Positions 6,893 through 13,416 of a DNA stretch of 15,870 nucleotides are shown here, piece after piece. Positions within the stretch are counted from its first letter, which is position 1; each line of letters begins with the position of its first letter. The notes under the pieces were generated by a model. The model was not told where the DNA came from. It did no database searches and saw only the letters and a program-made list of their open reading frames with translations. The stretch lies in NCBI GenBank assembly GCA_025355485.1, contig JANXZP010000162.1:1-15870 (forward strand), given 5' to 3'. Source of the DNA: Pseudomonadota bacterium (GTDB lineage Bacteria > Pseudomonadota > Gammaproteobacteria > Xanthomonadales > Xanthomonadaceae). Position numbers and translations under genes: made by a program.

Positions 6893-6898
6893 ATCATA
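6893..6898 (-). promoter_or_regulatory. putative -10 element for pntAB-pntB
   Basis: TATGAT on the minus strand matches TATAAT at five of six positions and would give a leader of about 23 nt containing the GGAGG site. A perfect TTGACA at 6929-6934 (minus) is 30 bp away, too far to be its -35 element. A promoter must lie in this gap because the preceding genes are on the opposite strand. Confidence 0.35.
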
Positions 6899-6928
6899 AC
6901 CGCGCCGGCGTGTTGCGCGATGCCTGCA

Positions 6929-6955
6929 TGTCAACCGCAGCCATGCTGGGGCGTT
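6929..6955 (+). promoter_or_regulatory. candidate ECF-type promoter for the sigma-factor block
   Basis: TGTCAACC (6929-6936, with the AAC core typical of ECF -35 elements) and CGTT (6952-6955, typical of ECF -10 elements) are separated by 15 nt, near the usual ECF spacing. The predicted start near 6960-6965 would leave a leader of about 50 nt to the ATG at 7012. This is pattern recognition only; autoregulation by the sigma factor encoded downstream is an inference. Confidence 0.3.
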
Positions 6956-7011
6956 GTCGACTGCGAGGGGCCGCAGCAACCCCGCAAACCGACCCGCCCA
7001 CGGAGAACGAC

Positions 7012-7305
7012 ATGCAACGCACCCACTTGGCCATCGCCGTGCTGATCGCTAGCAGCATCGCCGGCATCGCTTCGGCGCAGACCGTACCGCCGGCGACCGA
7101 TCGCAGCGACCGCATCGAACAACGCCTCGACCACCGCGGCGACCGCATCGAACAACGCGACGACGTTCGCGCCGCGCGATTCGCAGCCAACGGCCACGAA
7201 TACGCCGCGCGGCGTCTCGACAACCGCGGCGAGCGGATCGACAATCACCTGCACCGGCTCGGCGCACGCATCGATCGCCGCCATGATCGTCGGCACGGCG
7301 GCTGA
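7012..7305 (+). CDS. exported Arg/His/Asp-rich repeat protein
   Basis: A 97-residue protein with a clear Sec signal peptide (hydrophobic core about 6-20, cleavage after ASA at residue 22). The mature part is extremely charged, with many Arg, Asp, His and Glu. It contains a direct 11-residue repeat (DRIEQRLDHRG at 33-43, then DRIEQR at 44-49) and recurrent R-L-D-x-R-G-x-R-I segments near 38-46, 68-76 and 82-88. Helical charged repeats are likely. No family is recognised. The ATG at 7012 is supported by GGAGA 6 nt upstream and by the signal peptide immediately after it. It precedes the sigma-factor gene by 41 bp on the same strand and may be co-transcribed with it. Confidence 0.75.
   Translation: MQRTHLAIAVLIASSIAGIASAQTVPPATDRSDRIEQRLDHRGDRIEQRDDVRAARFAANGHEYAARRLDNRGERIDNHLHRLGARIDRRHDRRHGG
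7106..7158 (+). repeat. 33-bp-spaced direct repeat in the charged-repeat gene
   Basis: The 20-mer gcgaccgcatcgaacaacgc occurs at 7106-7125 and again, identical, at 7139-7158. The 33-bp offset equals 11 codons, so the repeat preserves frame and suggests recent duplication of an 11-residue unit. Confidence 0.85.
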
Positions 7306-7346
7306 TCGCAGCCGCGCCGGATGAAGACAGGCCAGGCCATGGACGC

Positions 7347-7904
7347 ATGATGGACGGCAGCGCGCAGACAACGCTCGCGTACGAGCAAAGCCTCCCGGCG
7401 TTCCTCGCAGGGATCGAACGGCGCGCGTTCCGGCATGCTGAGATCGCGCTCAAGCACCGCGAAGATGCGCTCGACGCGGTACAGGACGCAATGCTCAAGC
7501 TCGTGCAACGCTACGCCGACAAGCCGGCGATCGAATGGTCGCCATTGTTCTGGAGCGTGTTGCGCAGCCGGATCACCGACATCCGCCGACGCAGGCGCGT
7601 GCGTTCGGTCCTGGTTGCATGGATGGGGTCATCGCACGACGACGACGAAGGTCCGGTCTGGGAACCGGCCGATCCAGCGCCCGGTCCGGCGCGCATCCAC
7701 AGCGACCGCGAAAGTTATCGCGCGCTGTCGACCGCCCTGCATGCGTTGCCGCGCCGGCAACGCGAGGCCTACCAGTTGCGCGTACTGGAAGGCCTGGATG
7801 TCGCCGATACCGCACGCGCGATGGGCTGCTCCGAAGGCAGCGTGAAAACGCACACCTCGCGCGCGATGGAAGCGCTGCGCAGGCAACTGGAGGACTGGCG
7901 ATGA
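7347..7904 (+). CDS. ECF-type RNA polymerase sigma factor
   Basis: This 185-residue protein has the two-domain layout of group 4 sigma factors. Region 2 (about 30-84) contains EDALDAVQDAMLKL and a helix ending in SRITDIRRRRR, typical of the -10-binding helix. A linker of about 35 residues is rich in Asp/Pro. Region 4 (about 124-183) carries LPRRQREAYQLRVLEGL, a helix-turn-helix around VADTARAMGCSEGSVKTH, and a helical tail. It would direct RNA polymerase to a small regulon. The start is one of two adjacent ATGs (7347 or 7350), with a weak ribosome site. Its stop overlaps the DUF3619 start (ATGA), pairing it with a membrane protein as in sigma/anti-sigma operons. Confidence 0.9.
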   Translation: MMDGSAQTTLAYEQSLPAFLAGIERRAFRHAEIALKHREDALDAVQDAMLKLVQRYADKPAIEWSPLFWSVLRSRITDIRRRRRVRSVLVAWMGSSHDDDEGPVWEPADPAPGPARIHSDRESYRALSTALHALPRRQREAYQLRVLEGLDVADTARAMGCSEGSVKTHTSRAMEALRRQLEDWR

Positions 7905-8332
7905 ACGCCCACGATATCGAACTGGCCCTGCGCGCCCGCGCAGCCTTCAACGACAGCGTCGAGCGTATCGATGCGGACACGCGCGGTCGTCTGCGCAGCC
8001 TGCGTATGCGTGCGCAGTCCGGCGAGCCACGCCATGCTCCCGCGCGTTGGGCGTGGCCCACCGGCGCTGCGCTGACTGCCGCGCTGGCGCTCGCGGTGTT
8101 TCTGCCGCGCATGCCGCACGCACCGATGGCAGCAACGAAGCCGGCGGCGACGATCGCGATCGCCGCCCAACCCGCCGCAAGCCAGACTGTTGCCCTGCAC
8201 ACCGATTCAGCGACGGTCGGCAATCTCGCCACTCCGGACGCGCTCGAAACCGCCGATCCGGAACTGTTGAGCGATCTCGATTTCTACGGTTGGCTCGCGA
8301 AACAACCCAACCACAGCGCATCCGGAGGTTGA
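7901..8332 (+). CDS. DUF3619-type single-pass membrane protein, candidate anti-sigma factor
   Basis: A 143-residue protein with a polar, Arg-rich N-terminal region (1-50), one membrane helix (about 51-69, WAWPTGAALTAALALAVFL) and an Ala/Thr-rich outer part ending in a conserved-looking ELLSDLDFYGWLA (121-133). The layout and C-terminal motif fit DUF3619 proteins, which occur beside sigma factors. The N-terminus is inside if the sequence follows the positive-inside rule, so it could bind and hold the sigma factor; this role is inferred from topology and context. The start codon overlaps the sigma-factor stop by 4 nt. The DUF3106 gene begins 3 nt after its stop, so the three are surely co-transcribed. 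Confidence 0.82.
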   Translation: MNAHDIELALRARAAFNDSVERIDADTRGRLRSLRMRAQSGEPRHAPARWAWPTGAALTAALALAVFLPRMPHAPMAATKPAATIAIAAQPAASQTVALHTDSATVGNLATPDALETADPELLSDLDFYGWLAKQPNHSASGG

Positions 8333-8335
8333 GCC

Positions 8336-8896
8336 ATGCGTAGCTATCGTTTCCATTTCCTCCGCATCGGCATGCCTCGCACTGCATTGCTGCTCTTCGC
8401 ACTACTGGCGAGCGCGGCATGGGCCGCACCGCCTCGCGACACCCAACCGGCAGATCTTGGCACGCGCCCGGCCGGTGTCCATGACGATGCATTCAACGAT
8501 GGCGCCGACGATGCGAAAGCCGCGCCGCTGCCGTGGAATCAGCTCAATGCGAACCAGCGCGAGATGCTCGCGCCATTGCAGTCGCAGTGGGATCGACTTC
8601 CACCGCGACGCCAGCAACGCATGGCAACGCATGCCGAACAATGGGCGCAGTTGCCGCCGGAGCGGCGCGAGAAAATCCAGCACCACCTGGAACGCTGGGC
8701 GCAGATGACTCCCGAACAGCGACGCGATGCCGCACGCAACGAACACGCATTCCAGTCGATGGCGCCAGCCGATCGTCAGCGCGTGCAGGAAGCCTTCCGA
8801 CGATTCCAGTCGCTCAGTCCCGAGCAACGCAAGCTGCTGATCCAGCGGTTCCGCGCCGAGCGGCGCGGCATGCACGAGCTGCCGCCACGGAATTGA
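8336..8896 (+). CDS. DUF3106 exported helical-repeat protein
   Basis: A 186-residue protein with a Sec signal peptide (hydrophobic core about 16-27, cleavage after AWA at residue 30), an Asp/Ala-rich linker (31-65) and a helical repeat domain (67-178). The repeats carry a Leu/Met followed by a Pro-containing turn and a Glu/Gln-Arg-rich helix (LPPRRQQRM, LPPERREKI, MTPEQRRDA, MAPADRQRV, LSPEQRKLL). The key Leu/Met recurs at 70, 88, 106, 124, 142 and 160, exactly every 18 residues. The style resembles LTxxQ-type periplasmic stress proteins such as CpxP/Spy, without proof of homology. The ATG at 8336 has GGAGG 7 nt upstream; an internal ATG at 8372 is a weaker choice. It is the last gene of the sigma-factor block and converges on pntAA. 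Confidence 0.85.
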   Translation: MRSYRFHFLRIGMPRTALLLFALLASAAWAAPPRDTQPADLGTRPAGVHDDAFNDGADDAKAAPLPWNQLNANQREMLAPLQSQWDRLPPRRQQRMATHAEQWAQLPPERREKIQHHLERWAQMTPEQRRDAARNEHAFQSMAPADRQRVQEAFRRFQSLSPEQRKLLIQRFRAERRGMHELPPRN

Positions 8897-8928
8897 CGTA
8901 CCGGATCACGAATTGTTGGAGCGTGGGA

Positions 8929-10029
8929 TCAGGCGTTGCGCAATGCGCCATCGAAACTGTGGCAAGTCTTCGCGATCAGTTCGTCGTCCCAGTCCAGGCC
9001 CAGCGCGCCGTCCTTGATCAGCAATTGCGAAAAATTGAACAGGTTGCGCGCGTACATCTCGCTGGCGTGCATCGCGCCCTGGCTCGCAAGATTCGTCGGC
9101 CCGACGATGCTCACGCCGTTGCTCTCCACTGTCTGGCCGGCGCGCGTGAGTTCGCAGTTGCCGCCGGACTCCGCCGGCAGGTCGACGATCACGCTGCCCG
9201 GTTTCATGCCCGCGACCATCGCTGCGGTGATGATCGTCGGCGCCTTGCGGCCCGGCACTGCGGCGGTCGTCACGATCACATCGACGCCCTTGAGGTGTTC
9301 CGCGAGTTTCTGTTGCTGCGCCGCGCGTTCCTCTGCGGTCAGTTCGCGCGCATAGCCGCCCTCGCCTTTCGCGCTGACGCCGAGATCGAGGAACTTCGCG
9401 CCGAGCGATTCGATCTGCTCGCGCGTTTCCGGGCGCACGTCGAATCCTTCGACCTGCGCGCCGAGCCGGCGCGCGGTCGCGATCGCCTGCAGGCCGGCGA
9501 CGCCGGCGCCGACCACCAGGACTTTCGACGGCCGGATCGTTCCGGCGGCGGTGGTCAGCATCGGGAAGAATTTCGGCGCGACCTGCGCGGCGATCAACAT
9601 CGCCTTGTAGCCGGCCATGCCGGCCTGCGACGACAGTACGTCCATCGCCTGTGCGCGCGTCGTGCGCGGCAGGCGTTCGAGCGGAAAACTGGTGAGCTTG
9701 CGCGCTAGCCACTGCGCTTCGCGCGCGGGATCGGATCCGACCGCGAGCAATCCGACCACGACCGCGCCTTCCCTCAATAATGCGAGCCTTTCGGCGACTG
9801 GAGGTTGCACGCACAGCAGCAGGTCGGCGCGGCGCAGCACATCGTCGGCATCCGCAACGAACTCGGCGCCTTCATACGCGGCATCCGGAAAGTACGCGCC
9901 ATCGCCGACGCCCGATTGCAGCAGCACGCTCGCGCCAGCCGCGCGCAGCTTGCGGCAGGTTTCGGGCGTGAGCGCAACGCGGCGCTCGCCAGGCGCGGTT
10001 TCGCGAATTGCGGCAACGATGAATGCCAT
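8929..10029 (-). CDS. pntAA: NAD(P) transhydrogenase subunit alpha-1
   Basis: A 366-residue soluble NAD(H)-binding subunit (domain I). The N-terminal half includes ETAPGERRVALTPE (10-23) and the RQD-type loop with DVLSSQAGMAGY (130-141). The dinucleotide-binding half carries VVGAGVAGLQA (172-182) followed by VEGFDVRPE (193-201). The sequence ends without membrane helices, so this is the split form whose membrane part is encoded by pntAB. It supplies hydride from NADH to the NADP site on PntB. The ATG at 10029 is chosen because GGAG lies 8 nt upstream and the family start (M-x-I/V-A-x-x-x-E) matches; 56 further in-frame codons upstream look non-coding. It lies more than 2 kb from pntAB, with four opposite-strand genes between. 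Confidence 0.95.
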   Translation of the reverse strand: MAFIVAAIRETAPGERRVALTPETCRKLRAAGASVLLQSGVGDGAYFPDAAYEGAEFVADADDVLRRADLLLCVQPPVAERLALLREGAVVVGLLAVGSDPAREAQWLARKLTSFPLERLPRTTRAQAMDVLSSQAGMAGYKAMLIAAQVAPKFFPMLTTAAGTIRPSKVLVVGAGVAGLQAIATARRLGAQVEGFDVRPETREQIESLGAKFLDLGVSAKGEGGYARELTAEERAAQQQKLAEHLKGVDVIVTTAAVPGRKAPTIITAAMVAGMKPGSVIVDLPAESGGNCELTRAGQTVESNGVSIVGPTNLASQGAMHASEMYARNLFNFSQLLIKDGALGLDWDDELIAKTCHSFDGALRNA

Positions 10030-10067
10030 GCGCGGCTCCGGATCAGGGAATACCGCTGCATCGTAAT

Positions 10068-10096
10068 CGAATCGCCGCCGCAGCGGCAGCGATTCG
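10068..10096 (-). promoter_or_regulatory. 13-bp hairpin in the pntAA leader
   Basis: The 29 nt fold into one nearly perfect hairpin: CGAATCG pairs with CGATTCG, continued by six inner pairs (one G-U) around a 3-nt loop. It lies 38 nt upstream of the pntAA ATG and 81 nt after the DUF1631 stop. No T tract follows on either strand, so it is not a classic intrinsic terminator. It may be an operator dyad, an mRNA stability element or a processing site. Confidence 0.6.
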
Positions 10097-10183
10097 CCAC
10101 AACTCAAGCAACGCTGGTCGCGGTATTGGTCCAGCGCAACCGCAATCGCAGAACGGCATCCCTGCGGCAGTGGTCGACGGATA

Positions 10184-12676
10184 TCAGTGAGCCGCAACCG
10201 CCGCCGGATCCACCGCCGACGCGCCTTCGCGCAGCTTGCCCAGCACTTGGTGCATCGCCTGCTCGAACGCGGTGTCGGCCACGCGAAGCCGCAGCCGCCC
10301 GGCCTTCATCATCGCGGCGAGTTCCTCGACCGAAGCCACGTGCATGCGCGCACCGCGGCGGTTGACGAACAGCATCCGCTGCGAGATCGGGCTGATCCAC
10401 GAAAGCTTGCCCGGTGTGGCGCGTTCGTCTTCGCCTATGAACTCGACCCAGACGCCGACGCTGAGCTGGCGCATGCGCTCGACGTCGCCGTGGTCGAAGT
10501 CCAGTGGCGCGACGACGGCCGGTTCTTGCTTCGCGACCGCGGGCGGCGCTGTCGTCGCTGCTGCGGATTGTTCTGCCTCGACCACGGGTGCCGCGGGTTG
10601 CCCGCTCGCCGACTCGGCAAGTCGCCCCGCCGTCGTGTCCGGCTGCTCCGCCGTCGCCGCCGTCTGCACGCTCGCGGACATCGTTTGCGCGAGCATCGAA
10701 TCCACCGACGCGGCCAGCGAGTGCATCGATTCCGCCAACTCCGAACCGAACGACCCCGCCGGTTGCGATGCCTGCGCCGCCACGGATGCCGTCGCAGGCG
10801 GCTGCACCTGTTTGATCGGCGGCTGCAGCAGATGCTGCGCGATGACCCGTGCGCATTCGGCCGCCGCTTCGTCGGCCAGGCCGGAGCTGGCGAGCATCGT
10901 TATCAATCCGGGCTGCAGCGCATCGGGCGCAGCCACCGGAGTCAGGCCGCCGGTATGGAACGAGGCATCGGCCAGCGCGAGCATCTGGTCCAGCGTACGC
11001 AAGGCCAGCGCGCAACCCTCGCCTTCGCCATTCTCACGCAGGAATACCACAGCATAGTGATGCGACCAGTATTGGTGCAGGTCGTCCTGCACCATCACGG
11101 TCACCTCGCGACTTTGCAGTCGCTGATTGAGCAAACCCTCGGCGCGCAAACGCGCCTCTTCCAGGCGCTCCTTGCCGCGCTGCGCCTCGGCGACGCGGCG
11201 CTCGGCCAGTTCCGCGCGCTTGCGGTACTGCTCGATGCAGCTGCGCAATTCCTGTTCGAGCATCTCGAAGATCGCCATATCCTCGTTGAACTCGGCGACC
11301 AGCCGGTTCACCGCGTTCTCCACCTTCTGCAGCAGTTCGCGCTCGTTCGGACCTTCGCCGTGGTTGCCCTGGCAGGCCTCGGCGATCGCGTTGAGCAGCC
11401 GACGCGCCGGGTGGGTCTTGTGCAGGAACAACCTGCGATCGAGCAGCGCGACCTTGATGTAAGGCACCAGCAGGCGCGCGAGGTGGCCGCGCACCTCGGC
11501 GTCGATATCGCGATCGTCGAGGAAGACCTCGAACATCATGCCGACCACATCGATCGCATCTTCCTCGGCATCGCCAATGTGCGCGTCGGACTCGCTGATG
11601 CCGAGCGCGGCGGCGCCGGTGATCAACTCGCGCTTGATCTGCTGCGCCAGCGAATTGTCGTTCGACTGCAATGCGGATTTCAGCCCGTCCGGCGGATCGG
11701 CCTGGAACAGCGACAGTACTGCGAGCATTTCGCTCGGCGTCAGCGCCGGCCGTTGCGGCGCAACGGGCGGCTGGTAAATGCCGGAATCCTGTCGCTGCAC
11801 CTTGCGCCACGCGAGCAGCAGATCGTGCAGGCTGTTGAGTACGCTCTCTTCGCTCTCGGTACCCTGGTAGCCGCCATAGCCGAAGAAATGGGCCGGCAAA
11901 GGACCGCCGCCGCCACTACCGCCGCCGCCACCGTGTTCGCGCTGCGTTCCCTGCTCGCCATGGCCGGATGGCTGCGCCTGTTGCGACGGCGCGCGCGGCG
12001 CGACGCCGGAAATGTAGCCGGCTTCGCCGAGGATGCGGTGCACTTCCGGATACAGGTTTTCCAGCGCCGGCATCAACTCGCGTTCGTACAACTTGGCCAG
12101 CACCAGCTTGACCTCGGTCGGCGCGGAAAAACCGCCGAGCGCGGCGCGGAACGCACCGGTCAGGTGCTCGGGGCTGACCGGGCTGTTGGCTTGGTCGAAG
12201 ATCGGGTTGATCGTGATCGCGATGCGCGCCAGGCCGCCGGTGATCGGCTCGAGCAGGTGCTTGAAGCGGCGGTGGATCGTGCCGACGGTCTGCTCGCCGG
12301 CTAGTTGCTCTTCCAGATCCTCTTCGGCCAACAGGCTCATCGATTGGGCCGAAGGCGCTGACGAGGCGCTGCCTGGGGGCGACTGGAATTCGTGGAAGCT
12401 GGCGTTGATGTGGCTGCGGAACAGCAGTTCCATCGGCCCGCGCTCGCGGCGGATCTCGCGCATCGCGTCGAAGTAGCCGGCCTGGCTGGTGCTGCTGCGC
12501 ACGTTCTGACCCATGTCGAACAGCGCGTCATCGGCCTTTGCCAGGGTCTCGGCACAGATCGGTTCCAAGCGTTGGAGCACAGTCTGGCGCAGCCGCTCCA
12601 GCACCGACTGGATGGCGCGCGACGGCAATTGCGACAATCCGCCGACGACGGAAAGATGTGGTGTTGGCTTGATCAT
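10184..12676 (-). CDS. DUF1631 family protein with PilZ-like C-terminus
   Basis: A predicted 830-residue protein of the DUF1631 family (sometimes mislabelled thymidine phosphorylase in databases). An alpha-helical N-terminal half (about 10-220) leads to a Gln/Gly-rich linker (about 225-262, with a run of glycines). A second helical block (about 270-520) ends in a likely coiled coil (450-525, rich in Glu/Arg/Leu). After an Ala/Gln/Thr-rich low-complexity spacer (620-725), the tail (about 733-800: VGVWVEF, KLSWISP, RMLFVNRRG) resembles a degenerate PilZ fold, which would suggest c-di-GMP or flagella-type signalling, but the RxxxR motif of true c-di-GMP binders is not seen. Function is unknown. 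The ATG at 12676 is preferred over an upstream TTG at 12742, though neither has a clear Shine-Dalgarno site. Confidence 0.82.
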   Translation of the reverse strand: MIKPTPHLSVVGGLSQLPSRAIQSVLERLRQTVLQRLEPICAETLAKADDALFDMGQNVRSSTSQAGYFDAMREIRRERGPMELLFRSHINASFHEFQSPPGSASSAPSAQSMSLLAEEDLEEQLAGEQTVGTIHRRFKHLLEPITGGLARIAITINPIFDQANSPVSPEHLTGAFRAALGGFSAPTEVKLVLAKLYERELMPALENLYPEVHRILGEAGYISGVAPRAPSQQAQPSGHGEQGTQREHGGGGGSGGGGPLPAHFFGYGGYQGTESEESVLNSLHDLLLAWRKVQRQDSGIYQPPVAPQRPALTPSEMLAVLSLFQADPPDGLKSALQSNDNSLAQQIKRELITGAAALGISESDAHIGDAEEDAIDVVGMMFEVFLDDRDIDAEVRGHLARLLVPYIKVALLDRRLFLHKTHPARRLLNAIAEACQGNHGEGPNERELLQKVENAVNRLVAEFNEDMAIFEMLEQELRSCIEQYRKRAELAERRVAEAQRGKERLEEARLRAEGLLNQRLQSREVTVMVQDDLHQYWSHHYAVVFLRENGEGEGCALALRTLDQMLALADASFHTGGLTPVAAPDALQPGLITMLASSGLADEAAAECARVIAQHLLQPPIKQVQPPATASVAAQASQPAGSFGSELAESMHSLAASVDSMLAQTMSASVQTAATAEQPDTTAGRLAESASGQPAAPVVEAEQSAAATTAPPAVAKQEPAVVAPLDFDHGDVERMRQLSVGVWVEFIGEDERATPGKLSWISPISQRMLFVNRRGARMHVASVEELAAMMKAGRLRLRVADTAFEQAMHQVLGKLREGASAVDPAAVAAH

Positions 12677-12846
12677 GGAAGCACCGCGGGGGACTGGCTT
12701 CGGTATGATTCGTTGGTACTGATTGATCGTGCTGGTTGGCAAGAGACTCAGGGTAGATTGGCTGGACTATGGAGATTTTGCAATGAGTGAACCGTGATGC
12801 CCTGCACGCTTCATCGCCCCTTTTGGAGCGGTATTCCGACGCCAAC

Positions 12847-13416
12847 ATGAACCCGATAGACGACCTGCGCGTCCGCCATTCGACGCCCTTCCGACAGCTC
12901 GGCGCACCCGGGCCGGACGCTGCGCAACTGCAGCGCATGCTGGAGGTCGCGGTACATGTGCCCGACCACGGCCGGCTGGCACCGTGGCGGTTCCTGCGCA
13001 TTCACGGCGATGCCCGCGCAGCGCTCGGTCATGCACTGGCCTCTCGACTTGTAGAACGTGAACCGGATGCCCCGGCGGCCAAGCGCGACAAGGAACGCGA
13101 GCGCTTCAACCACGCACCGTGCGTAATCGCGGTGATCGCCACGCTGACACCCGGACACAAGATTCCCGAATCCGAACAGACCCAGTCGGGCAGTTGCGTA
13201 TGCTTCTCGCTGCTGCAGGCGGCCGATGCACTCGGCTTCGGTGCGCAATGGCTGACCGGTTGGGCGGCTTACGATCCGCGGATTCTGGAATTGCTCGGCG
13301 TCGGCGCGAACGAACGGGTGCTCGGCTTCATCCATATCGGCACGATCATCGCGCCGCAGGAAGATCGTCCGCGTCCCGATCCCGCATCCCTGCTGACCGA
13401 CTGGTCGCCGCCATGA
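12847..13416 (+). CDS. nitroreductase family FMN-dependent oxidoreductase (YdjA-like)
   Basis: The 189-residue protein matches the small nitroreductase subfamily typified by YdjA. It has the FMN phosphate-binding start (RVRHSTPFRQL, 8-18), PDHGRLAPWRFLRI (39-52), the central ESEQTQSGSCVCF (108-120), and the flavin-contacting GFGAQWLTGWAAYD (130-143) and FIHIGTI (161-167). It is expected to bind FMN and reduce quinones or nitro compounds with NAD(P)H; the physiological substrate is unknown. The ATG at 12847 gives the usual family length of about 190. A GTG at 12787 would add 20 residues without support. It diverges from the DUF1631 gene and overlaps the exonuclease start by 4 nt. Confidence 0.9.
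   Translation: MNPIDDLRVRHSTPFRQLGAPGPDAAQLQRMLEVAVHVPDHGRLAPWRFLRIHGDARAALGHALASRLVEREPDAPAAKRDKERERFNHAPCVIAVIATLTPGHKIPESEQTQSGSCVCFSLLQAADALGFGAQWLTGWAAYDPRILELLGVGANERVLGFIHIGTIIAPQEDRPRPDPASLLTDWSPP

Noticed and set aside
6559..6897. N-terminal extension of the pntB frame
   Set aside because: It lies inside pntAB in another frame and is Arg/His-rich. The ATG at 6558 fits the family length and overlaps the pntAB stop.
6893..6934. TTGACA paired with TATGAT as a pntAB promoter
   Set aside because: The spacing is 30 bp, far outside the usual 16-19 bp, so the two hexamers are not treated as one promoter.
8533..9708. 391-codon plus-strand open frame over the DUF3106 3' end and pntAA
   Set aside because: It overlaps two convincing genes in other frames and has Arg/Ala-rich shadow composition with no motif.
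10187..12304. 705-codon plus-strand open frame opposite the DUF1631 gene
   Set aside because: It is antisense to a well-supported gene, has Arg/His/Leu-biased composition typical of shadow frames in GC-rich DNA, and shows no recognisable domain.
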